DNA of 64,000 nucleotides from assembly GCA_035503915.1 (NCBI GenBank), contig DATJSU010000054.1, positions 124,001-188,000 on the forward strand, read 5' to 3'. Source of the DNA: DATJMJ01 sp035503915 (GTDB taxonomy: Bacteria; Actinomycetota; Acidimicrobiia; Acidimicrobiales; Palsa-688). A program made the translations under genes and the position numbers. The notes beneath the pieces were generated by a model. That model did not search any database and was not told where the DNA came from. It was given only the letters and a program-made list of their open reading frames with translations. Of this stretch, positions 43,267 to 51,999 are shown piece by piece. Position 1 is the stretch's first letter. Each line of letters opens with the position of its first letter.

Positions 43267-44664
43267 ATGCTTGCCGCCAGCCGCCTTCCAGGCGGGCCCA
43301 CTCATCATTTTAGCGGGGTCGACTCCGCGCTCATAGTAGCTGTGGTCATCCTCATCATCTTCTCTGCTTTGTTCGCCCTCTCCGAGACTGCCCTTACGCG
43401 GATGTCCAAAGTCAAGGCCATTGCTTTGGTCGAAAGCCGCCGCCGGGGAGCGGCATCGCTCCTCAAATTGGTCGCGCATCCCGAGCGCAACCTCCCAGTC
43501 GTGCTTTTTGCCCTGCAAATCTGCACACTTGTTGCCGCGACGATGGTCGGAGTGGTGGCTGACCGGGTCTTCGGCCCCTGGGGTGTCGTCATAGCGACGG
43601 TGTTTGAGATTGTCGTCATTTTTGTTTTTGCTGAACTTGCGCCCAAGATCTGGGCCGTCCAGCATTCTGAGCGCGCCGCGCTTTTTATGGCGCCTTTCTT
43701 GGTGGGGCTCGTCTCGTTCCCGCCGCTGCGCTGGTCGACGCACGCCCTGATCGCGGTGGCCAACCTTATCCTCCCCGGCAAGGGCCTCAAGGAAGGCCCC
43801 TACGTGACAGAAGGTGAGCTCCTCGCGATGGCGGACACCGCGGCGGAAGAAGAGGTCATCGAGCGTGAGGAGAGAAAGCTCATACATTCGATCATCGACT
43901 TCGGGGACACCGTCGCCCGGGAGGTCATGGTCCCGAGGCCCGATATGGTCACCATCGCGGCAACGGCTGCCGCCCACGAAGCTGCAGACGTGGCATCGGG
44001 CGCGGGCTTCAGCCGCATACCTGTTTACGGGCAGGGCATCGACGACATCGTCGGGATTGCCTACGTAAAAGACTTGATGCGGGCCGAGCGGGAGGGGCAC
44101 GCAGACGACCCGGTGACACAAGTCATGCGCCAAGCCCAGTTCGTCCCCGACAGCAAGCGGGTCGCAGAAGTTATGCGGGAAATGCAGGCGGGAAAGAACC
44201 ATATGGCGATAGTCGTAGACGAGTACGGGGGGACCGCTGGGCTCATTACTCTCGAAGACGTCCTCGAAGAGCTGGTCGGGGAGATCTCGGACGAGTACGA
44301 CGTCGACAGGCCCCGTGTGGAGTACCTCGACGGCGGCCAATTGAAGGTGGACGCGTCGCTTTCGATAGATGAGGTCAACGAGCTCACGGGGTTCGACCTG
44401 CCCGAGGGCGACTGGGACACCGTGGGCGGGCTCCTCTACAACCTGCTCGGGCACGTGCCCGTGGAAGGGGAGTCGGCAGTTTTGGACGGCCATGTCATCA
44501 CAGCGCAGAAGGTCATTGGCCGCCGGATAGCCAATGTCGTCATCGCGCCACGGCAGCCTTCGGCCGCCGCCGAAGCTGACAGCGGGGAGGCCGGCGGCCA
44601 CGCAGAGCGAGGCGCGCAAGCGCCTGGCGGGGGCACGAGCGTGGCCGAGGGCTCGGGAAGCTAG
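43267..44664 (+). CDS. CNNM/HlyC-CorC family membrane protein
   Basis: 465 residues. The N-terminal CNNM (DUF21) membrane domain has four helices beginning ALIVAVVILIIFSALFALSETAL. A pair of CBS domains follows (REVMVPRPDMVTIAA; GFSRIPVYGQGIDDIVGIAYV; MAIVVDEYGGTAGLITLEDVLEELVGEI), then a CorC_HlyC domain (DASLSIDEVNELTGFDLPEGDWDTVGG). The family is tied to magnesium or cobalt efflux and to metal tolerance. ATG 43267 chosen; it starts five bases after ybeY. The last 40 residues are low complexity. Confidence 0.92.
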   Translation: MLAASRLPGGPTHHFSGVDSALIVAVVILIIFSALFALSETALTRMSKVKAIALVESRRRGAASLLKLVAHPERNLPVVLFALQICTLVAATMVGVVADRVFGPWGVVIATVFEIVVIFVFAELAPKIWAVQHSERAALFMAPFLVGLVSFPPLRWSTHALIAVANLILPGKGLKEGPYVTEGELLAMADTAAEEEVIEREERKLIHSIIDFGDTVAREVMVPRPDMVTIAATAAAHEAADVASGAGFSRIPVYGQGIDDIVGIAYVKDLMRAEREGHADDPVTQVMRQAQFVPDSKRVAEVMREMQAGKNHMAIVVDEYGGTAGLITLEDVLEELVGEISDEYDVDRPRVEYLDGGQLKVDASLSIDEVNELTGFDLPEGDWDTVGGLLYNLLGHVPVEGESAVLDGHVITAQKVIGRRIANVVIAPRQPSAAAEADSGEAGGHAERGAQAPGGGTSVAEGSGS

Positions 44665-44671
44665 GGATCTT

Positions 44672-44848
44672 TCTTCGAGCCCGGTACTTGTCGAGCTCGG
44701 CGCAAAGCGAGCCTTCGTGCGCAGCCTGGAACGGCCGCCTTGGCAAGGGGTGACACGAGGTGACCTGGCCCGCTCAGCGATAGCCGCGGCCGAGCTGGCG
44801 TTGCGGAGCTGTGCGCGGGCCGGCAGTAGCTTTCAACAATGGACGTAG
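44672..44848 (+). pseudogene. Possible gene fragment between CNNM and uppS
   Basis: The frame reading LVELGAKRAFVRSLERPPW and then about 30 more residues to a stop at 44848 resembles the N-terminus of a larger actinobacterial family that begins with VELGAKR followed by an aromatic-rich WPGW-type motif. It has no good start codon and stops after about 55 residues, overlapping the uppS start by 10 bases. It may be a decayed remnant or chance similarity. Confidence 0.25.
44827..44832 (+). promoter_or_regulatory. -10 element of uppS
   Basis: TAGCTT, six bases before the uppS ATG at 44839; predicts a leaderless mRNA. Confidence 0.5.
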
Positions 44849-45588
44849 CGGACCTCGACCCCAAACGTATTCCTCGCCATGTCGCCTGCGTGATGGACGG
44901 GAACGGGCGCTGGGCAACAAAGCGCGGGTTGCCGAGGACCGAGGGCCACAAGGCCGGTGAGGAGGCCCTGCTCGATGCCGCCAAAGGGGCTCTCGAGCTC
45001 GGGATCGAGTGGTTCACCGTCTACGCCTTTTCGACCGAGAACTGGAGGCGGCCGCACGAGGAGGTGCGTTTCCTGCTCAGCGTGATCGCCGACGACCTCC
45101 TCACGCGCCGGCGCGACGAGCTCCATGCTCTCGGGGCGCGCATCCGTTTCGCTGGCCGGCGCGATTGGCGGGTCCCAAAATCGGTGCTCCGGCGCATGGA
45201 CGACACGACGGAGCTGACAAGGCACAACCGCGCGATGACCCTTACGGTCGCCTTCAATTACGGGGGCCGGGCTGAGATCGTCGATGCCGTCCGGGGGATA
45301 GTGGCTGAGGGCGTGCGCCCTTCCCAGGTCGACGAGCGGGCCCTGCACAGGCACCTTTACCTGCCTGAGATGCCCGACCCGGACCTCTTCATACGGACCT
45401 CGGGCGAGTACCGAATTTCGAATTTCCTCCTCTGGGAGATCGCCTACAGCGAGCTCGTTTTCATGGACGTGCTCTGGCCAGATTTCCGCCGCGAGCACCT
45501 TCGCCAGGCGGTCTGGGAGTACCAGCAGCGCGAACGGCGCTTCGGGCTCACTGCCGAGCAGAGGGACGAGGGGGGCCTACCCGCGTAG
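44839..45588 (+). CDS. uppS: Isoprenyl (undecaprenyl/decaprenyl) diphosphate synthase
   Basis: 249 residues of the cis-prenyltransferase family that makes the lipid carrier for peptidoglycan and polysaccharides. HVACVMDGNGRWATKRGL (catalytic Asp), GHKAGEEALLDA, YAFSTENWRRP and DLFIRTSGEYRISNFLLWEIAYSE with the closing DVLWPDF are the five conserved regions. Chain length cannot be assigned. It precedes recO in the standard actinobacterial order. Confidence 0.95.
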   Translation: MDVADLDPKRIPRHVACVMDGNGRWATKRGLPRTEGHKAGEEALLDAAKGALELGIEWFTVYAFSTENWRRPHEEVRFLLSVIADDLLTRRRDELHALGARIRFAGRRDWRVPKSVLRRMDDTTELTRHNRAMTLTVAFNYGGRAEIVDAVRGIVAEGVRPSQVDERALHRHLYLPEMPDPDLFIRTSGEYRISNFLLWEIAYSELVFMDVLWPDFRREHLRQAVWEYQQRERRFGLTAEQRDEGGLPA

Positions 45589-45628
45589 CCGTGGTGCACG
45601 GCTGTGGCGTGAGAAGATAACTACACGC

Positions 45629-46354
45629 ATGTCGCTTTACCGTGACCGAGGGGTCGTCCTCCGCACCTACAAGCTCGGCGAAGCCGACCGGATCGTGGTC
45701 TTGCTCACAGCAGGGCACGGCAAAGTGAGGGCTGTTGCCAAGGGGATCAGGCGCACGAAGAGCCGGATCGGGGGCCGGTTGGAGCCGCTCAGCCACGTCG
45801 AACTGCTCTTATACGAGGGCAGAGAGCTTGACATCGTCAGCCAGGCCGACGTCGTCGAGCCGTGGCGCCCGTTCCACGAGGACCTGAGCCGCCTGGCACA
45901 AGGTATGGCCATGGCTGAGGCAGCTGAGCAGGTGGCGCAAGAGCGGGAGCCCTCTGCGCCCCTCTACCAGCTGCTCGTGGGCGCTCTCCGCACCCTTGTC
46001 GAGCGGCCCGGCCCGCTGGTCGTCGCCTCGTTCTACTGGAAGCTGCTCTTCCTCGACGGTGCTGGGCCGGTACTGACCTCTTGCGCGCACTGCGGGAGCG
46101 ATGCCCCGGAGCTCGAGCTCGTGGCTTTTGATATCGCCGAAGGAGGCGCACTGTGCCGCAACTGCCGGCGCGGTAGCGCGGTCAGCCCGGCAGCCCTCGA
46201 GCTGATCGGGTGGATCCTCGGTGGGCGCCTCGTGAAGGCGCTCCAGCTGCCAGCGAGCTCGATGACGGGCGAAGTCACGCACCTGGCGACCATCTCGCTC
46301 GAGGCGCACCTCGAACGGCGACTGCGGGCCTTGCACGCACTAGAGACGTCGTAG
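45629..46354 (+). CDS. recO: DNA repair protein RecO
   Basis: 241 residues. OB-fold N-terminus (YRDRGVVLRTYKLGEADRIVVLLT, VAKGIRRTKSRIGGRLEPL), helical middle and a zinc-binding pair of motifs CAHCGSDAP and LCRNCRRG. RecO loads RecA with RecR at gaps. ATG at 45629; a GATAACT just upstream is a weak -10. Between uppS and glyS. RecO adds to the repair functions coded in the window but is not near the sbcCD/herA island. Confidence 0.92.
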   Translation: MSLYRDRGVVLRTYKLGEADRIVVLLTAGHGKVRAVAKGIRRTKSRIGGRLEPLSHVELLLYEGRELDIVSQADVVEPWRPFHEDLSRLAQGMAMAEAAEQVAQEREPSAPLYQLLVGALRTLVERPGPLVVASFYWKLLFLDGAGPVLTSCAHCGSDAPELELVAFDIAEGGALCRNCRRGSAVSPAALELIGWILGGRLVKALQLPASSMTGEVTHLATISLEAHLERRLRALHALETS

Positions 46355-46385
46355 CCCAGCGGGCCCGAGGTGACGATGGGCCCAC

Positions 46386-46391
46386 TAGCCT
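46386..46391 (+). promoter_or_regulatory. -10 element of glyS
   Basis: TAGCCT, seven bases before the ATG at 46399. With only 44 bases between recO and glyS there is no room for a T-box leader. Confidence 0.5.
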
Positions 46392-46398
46392 TCCCCCA

Positions 46399-47715
46399 AT
46401 GCCCGTGACGATGGACGAAATGGTGCGCCTGTGCAAGACACGCGGCTTCGTCTTCCCCTCGGCTGAGATCTACGGCGGCTTCCGCTCCACGTACGACTAC
46501 GGACCTCTGGGTGTGCTCATGTCGCGCAACGTCAAGGACGCGTGGTGGCGCTCCATGGTGCAGTTGCGGCGGGAGGTCGTGGGCCTCGACGCGGCGGTCC
46601 TTTCGAGCCCCCGTATCTGGGAGGCCTCCGGGCACCTGGCAAACTTCACCGACCCGCTCGTGGACTGCCGGACGTGCAAGCAGCGCTTCCGCGCCGATCA
46701 CCTCGAGCGCGGCGAGGAGGGCAAACCGACTTGCCCAAACTGCGGCGGGCACGACTTCACCGAAGCGCGCCCGTTCAACCTCATGTTCAAGACTTTTGTC
46801 GGGCCGGTGGAAGACGAGAGCGCAGTCGCTTACCTGCGCCCTGAGACCGCCCAGGGCCATTTCGTCAACTTTGCCAATGTCCTCCAGTCAGAGCACTTGA
46901 AGCCTCCCTTTGGGACAGCTCAGGTAGGTAAGTCCTTCCGAAACGAGATAACGCCGGGCAACTTCGTTTTCCGCACGAGGGAATTCGAGCAAATGGAGCT
47001 CGAGTACTTCGTGCCGCCGGCAGATGCAGGCACCTGGTTCCAGTACTGGTGCAACGAGCGGCTCGAGTGGTACGTGCGCTTCGGTATACCGCGCGAGATG
47101 CTCCGGCTGCGCCACCACACGCCCGAGGAGCTTTCGCACTATTCAGTCGAAACTGCCGATGTGGAGTTCGAGTTCCCCTGGGGCTGGGGCGAGCTCGAGG
47201 GCATAGCGAACCGGACCGATTACGACCTGAGAGCCCATTCCAAAGCCAGTGGTGCCACCTTGGAGTACTTCGACCCTTCCACGGGCGAGCGCTACGTGCC
47301 TTATGTGATCGAGCCTGCAGCAGGCGTTGCGCGGACGATGATGGCTTTTCTCATCGCCGGTTATGAGACCGATGAGATCGGTGGTGAGACGAGGACCGTG
47401 CTGCGGTTGCACCCGCGGATCGCACCGTTCCAGGTCGCGGTGCTTCCGCTCTCCAAGAAAGACACGCTGCTGCCCCTTTCCCAGGAGGTACTCCAGCTCC
47501 TCCAAACGGTGGCGATGTGCGATTATGACGACACGCGCTCGATAGGGCGACGCTACCGCCGCCAAGACGAGGTCGGCACTCCCTTGTGCGTCACCATCGA
47601 CTTCGGATCTCTCGAGGACAAAGCGGTAACAGTGCGGGACCGGGACACGACCGAACAGGAGCGAGTCCCCATCGAGCACCTCGCCGAGGCTGTGGCTTCC
47701 CGGCTCGCCTGGTAG
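46399..47715 (+). CDS. glyS: Glycyl-tRNA synthetase (alpha2 type)
   Basis: 438 residues. Class II synthetase of the homodimeric kind. KTRGFVFPSAEIYGGFRSTYDYGP at the start, a zinc-ribbon insert (DCRTCKQRF and CPNCGG), motif 2 region FGTAQVGKSFRNEITP and RTREFEQMELEYF, motif 3 EPAAGVARTMMAFLI and the anticodon-binding C-terminus. ATG 46399 chosen by the family N-terminus and the -10; the frame extends to 46210 inside recO. Confidence 0.96.
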   Translation: MPVTMDEMVRLCKTRGFVFPSAEIYGGFRSTYDYGPLGVLMSRNVKDAWWRSMVQLRREVVGLDAAVLSSPRIWEASGHLANFTDPLVDCRTCKQRFRADHLERGEEGKPTCPNCGGHDFTEARPFNLMFKTFVGPVEDESAVAYLRPETAQGHFVNFANVLQSEHLKPPFGTAQVGKSFRNEITPGNFVFRTREFEQMELEYFVPPADAGTWFQYWCNERLEWYVRFGIPREMLRLRHHTPEELSHYSVETADVEFEFPWGWGELEGIANRTDYDLRAHSKASGATLEYFDPSTGERYVPYVIEPAAGVARTMMAFLIAGYETDEIGGETRTVLRLHPRIAPFQVAVLPLSKKDTLLPLSQEVLQLLQTVAMCDYDDTRSIGRRYRRQDEVGTPLCVTIDFGSLEDKAVTVRDRDTTEQERVPIEHLAEAVASRLAW

Positions 47716-47726
47716 AGAAAGGCCCC

Positions 47727-47732
47727 TAGGCT
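47727..47732 (+). promoter_or_regulatory. -10 element of dnaG
   Basis: TAGGCT, eight bases before the GTG at 47741. Confidence 0.45.
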
Positions 47733-47740
47733 AAAGGGCT

Positions 47741-49567
47741 GTGGGGATAGTCGCCGAGGACGTCGAGCGGGCACGTTCAGCGGTCAACCTCGTCGACCTG
47801 GTCTCCGAAAAGGTCGCGCTCCGCAGGGTAGGGACACGCTGGGTGGGGCTGTGCCCGTTCCACAACGAAAACACAGCGTCTTTCTCTGTCAACGGTGAGC
47901 TCGGGCGATATTACTGCTTCGGGTGCCAGACCAGAGGCGACGCGATTTCGTGGTTGCGGGAGACCGAGCACCTGGATTTCCCTACAGCAGTCGAGGCACT
48001 CGCGGCACGGGCGGGCATAACGCTGCGGTACGACAGTGCCGAACGTGGGGGGGCCGCCCACAAACGCTCTCAGGAGCTGGCAGAAGTGATGGAGGGCGCG
48101 GTGGCGTGGTACCACGAAAGGCTCTTGCATGCGCTGTCTCCTGACGCCAAGCGAGCACGTGCGTACTTGCGGTCCGAGCGCGGGTACGACGGAGACACGG
48201 TGAAGCATTTTCGCCTCGGTTGGGCGCCGGCAGGTTGGGACACCCTGGTGCGGGAGCTGGGGGCTCCCGTGGACTTGCTGGTAGAAACCGGCCTTGCGTT
48301 CAGGAACCAAGGTGGGAGGCCGACAGACTCTTTTCGTGAGCGCGTCTTATTTCCCATCTTTGACCCGGCGGGCCGCGCTGTCGGCTTCGGAGGCCGAGTA
48401 TTGCCGGGAGGCCCCGGCCCCAAGTACAAAAACACACAGGCCACGCCGCTTTATGACAAGAGCCGCGTGCTTTACGGCCTCAACTGGGCGAAGGGGCCGA
48501 TTGTCGAGCGCGGGCGAGTGGTCGTATGCGAGGGCTACACCGACGTCATCGGCCTCCACCTCGCAGGCATCCGTGAGGCCGTCGCGACGTGCGGGACGGC
48601 CTTAGCAGAGGGCCACGTCAAGTTGCTCGTCGGCTTTTCGCGACGCATCGTGCTCGCCTACGACGCCGACACGGCCGGGCAGGGCGCGGCCGAGCACTTT
48701 TACGACTGGGAGCGCCACTTCGATGCAGACATCTCGGTGGTCGCCTTGCCGGCCGGGGCCGACCCTGCCGACGTCGCCAAGCGCGAGCCCGAGAGCCTCC
48801 ACAAAGCAGTCGTAGACGCAACGCCCTACCTCGGTTTCCGGCTGCGCCGGATGTTCGCGGCGGCCGACCTGCGCAACCCCGAGGGCCGGGCCAAGGCGGC
48901 TGAAACAGCTCTTGCCATGGTCGCTGAGCACCCCGACCCGCTTGTCAGGGACCAGTACTTGATGCAGGTGGCGGACCGTACGCGCCTCAGCCCGAGCCAG
49001 CTGCGGGCCCTAACCCCACCGGCTGCGGCCGGCCCGGCCCAGCCGGGGCGGACGCGCAACCGGCCCGGGGAGCGGGTGCCTTCGAAGCCCCGTCCCGCCA
49101 CAGTCCCCCCGCCGGAGCTCGAGGCGCTGCGCCTCGCCGTGCACCACCCGGAAAAGGTGGCGGGACGCCTGGACGCTGCTCTCTTTGGCTCCGGCACCGC
49201 ACGAGCGGCCTATGAGGAGCTCGCATCGGCGCTCACTCTTCACGACGCGATCGAAGCCTCGGGCCCTGAAGTGGCTGACCTGCTCGGCCAGCTGGCCATG
49301 GACGACACTGCTGAGGACCCCGACGACGTGCTGCGTAGGGTGTTGGACAGGGCGGCGATGCGCTCGCTCGCCGAAATCCGGCGCCACGCTCAGGCGACTG
49401 GCGACCTCGAGCTCGCGCAGCAAGCCCAGGGGCTACAGCTCGCGCTCCACGCTCTGCGGGCGGTTGAAGCGGGCCCTGGTTACGAAAACAGCTTGGCCAC
49501 TGCGGAAGCGTCGTTGCTAGCCTTGCTCTTGGGGGCTCCCAAGGTTTCGCCGGGCGAAGCCAGATGA
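47741..49567 (+). CDS. dnaG: DNA primase
   Basis: 608 residues. N-terminal CHC2 zinc finger (CPFHNENTASFSV and YYCFGCQ), polymerase core with TOPRIM motifs VVCEGYTDVIGLH and VLAYDADTAGQGAAE, a Pro/Arg-rich linker (about 425-460) and a helical DnaB-binding C-terminus. Makes RNA primers at the replication fork. The next gene is the principal sigma factor, the macromolecular-synthesis pairing. Confidence 0.96.
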   Translation: MGIVAEDVERARSAVNLVDLVSEKVALRRVGTRWVGLCPFHNENTASFSVNGELGRYYCFGCQTRGDAISWLRETEHLDFPTAVEALAARAGITLRYDSAERGGAAHKRSQELAEVMEGAVAWYHERLLHALSPDAKRARAYLRSERGYDGDTVKHFRLGWAPAGWDTLVRELGAPVDLLVETGLAFRNQGGRPTDSFRERVLFPIFDPAGRAVGFGGRVLPGGPGPKYKNTQATPLYDKSRVLYGLNWAKGPIVERGRVVVCEGYTDVIGLHLAGIREAVATCGTALAEGHVKLLVGFSRRIVLAYDADTAGQGAAEHFYDWERHFDADISVVALPAGADPADVAKREPESLHKAVVDATPYLGFRLRRMFAAADLRNPEGRAKAAETALAMVAEHPDPLVRDQYLMQVADRTRLSPSQLRALTPPAAAGPAQPGRTRNRPGERVPSKPRPATVPPPELEALRLAVHHPEKVAGRLDAALFGSGTARAAYEELASALTLHDAIEASGPEVADLLGQLAMDDTAEDPDDVLRRVLDRAAMRSLAEIRRHAQATGDLELAQQAQGLQLALHALRAVEAGPGYENSLATAEASLLALLLGAPKVSPGEAR

Positions 49568-49601
49568 GCGCCCGCGGCAGTGGGGAGGCTTTTCAAATCC
49601 C

Positions 49602-50939
49602 GTGAAAGCGCCATTTGAGACCTCGGGTGAGCCGACTCCGGACTTCATGGCGCTCCTCGCCCACGGGCGCGAGAGGGGCTATCTCACACCTGACGACGTG
49701 ATGACCGTCGTGGAGGGCGTGGAGCTGCGCCCTGAGCTGATAGCCGCCGTCGTCGGGAGGATCACGGCGGAGGGCATCGAATGGCGCGAACCCGGTGAGC
49801 TGCTTTCGGACGAGGGCTTGGTCAAGCTGGCGGCCGAGGTCAGCGGGCGCCCGTTGCAGGTGAACGCGGCACCGAGCCAAGAGAGCCTTGCCGACCTCGA
49901 CGCCCCCGCGTTGCGGAGCGGTCTGCGGAGGAGGGCGAAGGACCCCTTCCGGAGCGCGGGGCGGCTTTCTGTCGCCGGCCTCAAGCTCGACATCGGGGTA
50001 GCTGCAACTGGTTCGTCAGACTCGGTGCGGGCGTACCTAAAAGAGATCGGGCGCGTGAGGCTGCTCACCGCGGAGCAAGAGGTTGCCTTGGCCCGTTGCG
50101 TCGAAAGAGGGATGGCGGCGGCCGGCCGGCTCGACGAGCTGGGCCCGGCTAAAACATCCCGCAATAAGGCGTTAGAAAAGCAAAGGGAAACCGATGAACG
50201 GGCCCGGGCCGAGGGGGCGGTCGCGCGCCAGGTACTGGTCGAGGCCAACCTCCGGCTCGTGGTTTCAGTGGCGAAGTACTACCGAAATAGGGGCCTTTCG
50301 TTCCTTGACCTCATCCAAGAGGGCAATATCGGCCTCATGCGGGCGGTCGAGAAATTCGACTGGGAAAAAGGTTTCAAGTTTTCCACGTACGCGACTTGGT
50401 GGATCCGTCAGGCAATAAGCCGGGCAATTGCCGACCAGGCGCGCACCATACGCATCCCGGTCCACGTTGTCGACAGCATCAACACTGTTATCGCTGCCGA
50501 ACGGAGCCTGCTCCAGGAATGGGGGCGAGAGCCCACGATCGAAGAAATTGCCGCGCGAGCAGAGATGACCCCTACCCGGGTCCGCGAGTTCTTGAGGATC
50601 AACCAGGACACTGTTTCGCTCGAACAGCCGCTCGGGGACGACGACTTCAACCTTTCTGACACGGTGGAGGATGAAGGCGTGCTAGCTCCGGGAGAGGCAG
50701 CTGCGCAGGCAATGCTTGCCGAAGCCGTCCGCAATGTCCTTTCCCACTTGAGCGACCGCGAGCAAATGGTGGTGCGGCTGCGTTTCGGTTTGGACGACGG
50801 GCAGGTCCGTACCCTGGAAGAGGTTGCCAGGGAGTTCGGGGTCACCAGGGAGCGAGTGCGCCAGATCGAGTCAAAAACCCTCGCCAAGCTCCGCCAGCCC
50901 GTCCGCAGCGGCCAGTTGCGCGACTACCTGGGCACCTAA
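49602..50939 (+). CDS. rpoD: Principal RNA polymerase sigma factor (sigma-70)
   Basis: 445 residues. A region 1.1-like N-terminus (ERGYLTPDDVMTVVEG), region 1.2 (DSVRAYLKEIGRVRLLTAEQE), region 2 with DLIQEGNIGLMRAVEKFD and FSTYATWWIRQAISRAIADQ, region 3, and region 4.2 (VTRERVRQIESKTLAKL). Completeness and position after dnaG mark it as the housekeeping sigma. GTG 49602 is used; GGGAGG lies 14 bases upstream, wider than normal, so the start may shift slightly. Confidence 0.95.
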   Translation: MKAPFETSGEPTPDFMALLAHGRERGYLTPDDVMTVVEGVELRPELIAAVVGRITAEGIEWREPGELLSDEGLVKLAAEVSGRPLQVNAAPSQESLADLDAPALRSGLRRRAKDPFRSAGRLSVAGLKLDIGVAATGSSDSVRAYLKEIGRVRLLTAEQEVALARCVERGMAAAGRLDELGPAKTSRNKALEKQRETDERARAEGAVARQVLVEANLRLVVSVAKYYRNRGLSFLDLIQEGNIGLMRAVEKFDWEKGFKFSTYATWWIRQAISRAIADQARTIRIPVHVVDSINTVIAAERSLLQEWGREPTIEEIAARAEMTPTRVREFLRINQDTVSLEQPLGDDDFNLSDTVEDEGVLAPGEAAAQAMLAEAVRNVLSHLSDREQMVVRLRFGLDDGQVRTLEEVAREFGVTRERVRQIESKTLAKLRQPVRSGQLRDYLGT

Positions 50940-51017
50940 GTTGAGGGATTGCCCGAGCGGCCTGAGCCAGTGGGCCGCCGGCGCCCCGGGCGCCAAGTGA
51001 TAGCCTAAGCGAGGTTT

Positions 51018-51090
51018 TCCGGGGTAGCTCAACCGGCAGAGCGGGTGGCTGTTAACCACTAGGTTGAGAGTTCGAGTCTCTCCCCCGGAG
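51018..51090 (+). tRNA. tRNA-Asn (anticodon GTT)
   Basis: Acceptor stem 51018-51024 pairs with 51083-51089, with G at the discriminator position 51090 and no encoded CCA. The anticodon stem (51044-51048 with 51056-51060) closes the loop CTGTTAA, with GTT at 51051-51053. The T arm carries GTTCGAGTC. A TTTTT run follows at 51092-51096. Confidence 0.96.
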
Positions 51091-51348
51091 CTTTTTGGCT
51101 GGCCTGCTCAAGGTGCGGAAAGTGGGCCTGAGCCGCGGCAGCACATGACCGTAGTTCACCGCCGGGGCACTCGGGGCCGTCGAGGACCGTAACCTCACCC
51201 TCGAATGCTTGTTTTTAGGGGTTACAGGACCACGTTGGCGCGGCCTCGCTGCGTAAATTGACGGCGCCGCCGCTTCAGTTTTCATGTCACCAGGCCTGTC
51301 CCGGGCATGTTACGGGCTGGAGGGGGCCGTCGACTGCGAAAGCTCGGG

Positions 51349-51933
51349 CTACGTGGCGCCGTGCAGGATGCCTACGACGAGTTTTTGGAGCGCGTCCGAA
51401 CCCGGCGGGACACTCCCGCGGTCGGTGTAGAGCAGGTGGGCCGCCCCGACGAGGGTGTGGGAGAGCGTCGGGACGTCGGCAGAGCCGGCTACGCGGCCGA
51501 GCTCCTGCTCCGCGGCCAGGTAGGCAGTGATCGCCACAGCCCCTTCCGCGATCAGCGGGAAGCGGGCGGCCCCCACCTCGCGCAAGCGTGCGCGCAGGCT
51601 GTCGCGGGTGATGACCAATGCCGGGACCGCCACCGCGAGCGGGCTGAACACCACGGTCAATGCCTCGACGAGGTTGGTGGCAACGGAGCCTGCGCCGGCG
51701 GCTTCGCGAAGCGCGGTCATGGGGCCATCGAGCTGGGCGACGCGATCAAGGACGAGCTCGGCAAGGAAGGCATCGAAGTCGACGAAGTGGCGGTGCACGA
51801 CGCCCTTCGCAACCCCTGCCTCCGCAGTTACAGCACGGCTGGTGAGCCCGCTCACGCCGTTTCGGAGCAGCACCTGTTCGGCAGCATTGAAGAGCAGCTC
51901 TCGAGCGTTGGGGAGGTGGACTCCGGTGGGCAC
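51349..51933 (-). CDS. TetR-family transcriptional repressor
   Basis: 194 residues. N-terminal helix-turn-helix: RELLFNAAEQVLLRNGVSGLTSRAVTAEAGVAKGVVHRHF is a textbook TetR DNA-binding domain; the rest is an all-helical ligand-binding and dimer domain. It is divergent from a methyltransferase gene, with two copies of a palindrome between them, so it very likely controls both. GTG start at 51933. The inducer is unknown. Confidence 0.9.
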   Translation of the reverse strand: MPTGVHLPNARELLFNAAEQVLLRNGVSGLTSRAVTAEAGVAKGVVHRHFVDFDAFLAELVLDRVAQLDGPMTALREAAGAGSVATNLVEALTVVFSPLAVAVPALVITRDSLRARLREVGAARFPLIAEGAVAITAYLAAEQELGRVAGSADVPTLSHTLVGAAHLLYTDRGSVPPGSDALQKLVVGILHGAT

Positions 51934-51961
51934 TGCCGTCTTCTCGTCCGAGCATGAGCTA

Positions 51962-51999
51962 AGTGGGCATCAGCCCACTATAGTGGGCACGTGGCCACT
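51962..51999. promoter_or_regulatory. Tandem operator and divergent promoter between tetR and the methyltransferase
   Basis: Two inverted repeats of the form AGTGGGC-N4-GCCCACT lie exactly 20 bases apart: 51962-51979 and 51982-51999 (the second ends GGCCACT). The symmetric CCCACTATAGTGGG (51974-51987) between them contains TATAGT on both strands; on the plus strand it ends six bases before the methyltransferase GTG (51991). Repressor bound here would cover both -10 elements and the start codon. Confidence 0.75.

Noticed and set aside
46355..46398. T-box leader before glyS
   Set aside because: The gap is too short and no T-box sequence or terminator is visible.
50940..51017. Perfect GC hairpin (GGCGCCC/GGGCGCC) as the rpoD terminator
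   Set aside because: No T-run follows; it may fold, but intrinsic termination is not supported.
51052..51285. Minus-strand frame of 77 residues ending RGRDSNSQPSG
   Set aside because: It runs through tRNA-Asn; this ending is a well-known false translation of tRNA genes.
51091..51348. Integrated element attached at tRNA-Asn
   Set aside because: No integrase and no second copy of the tRNA end within the window.
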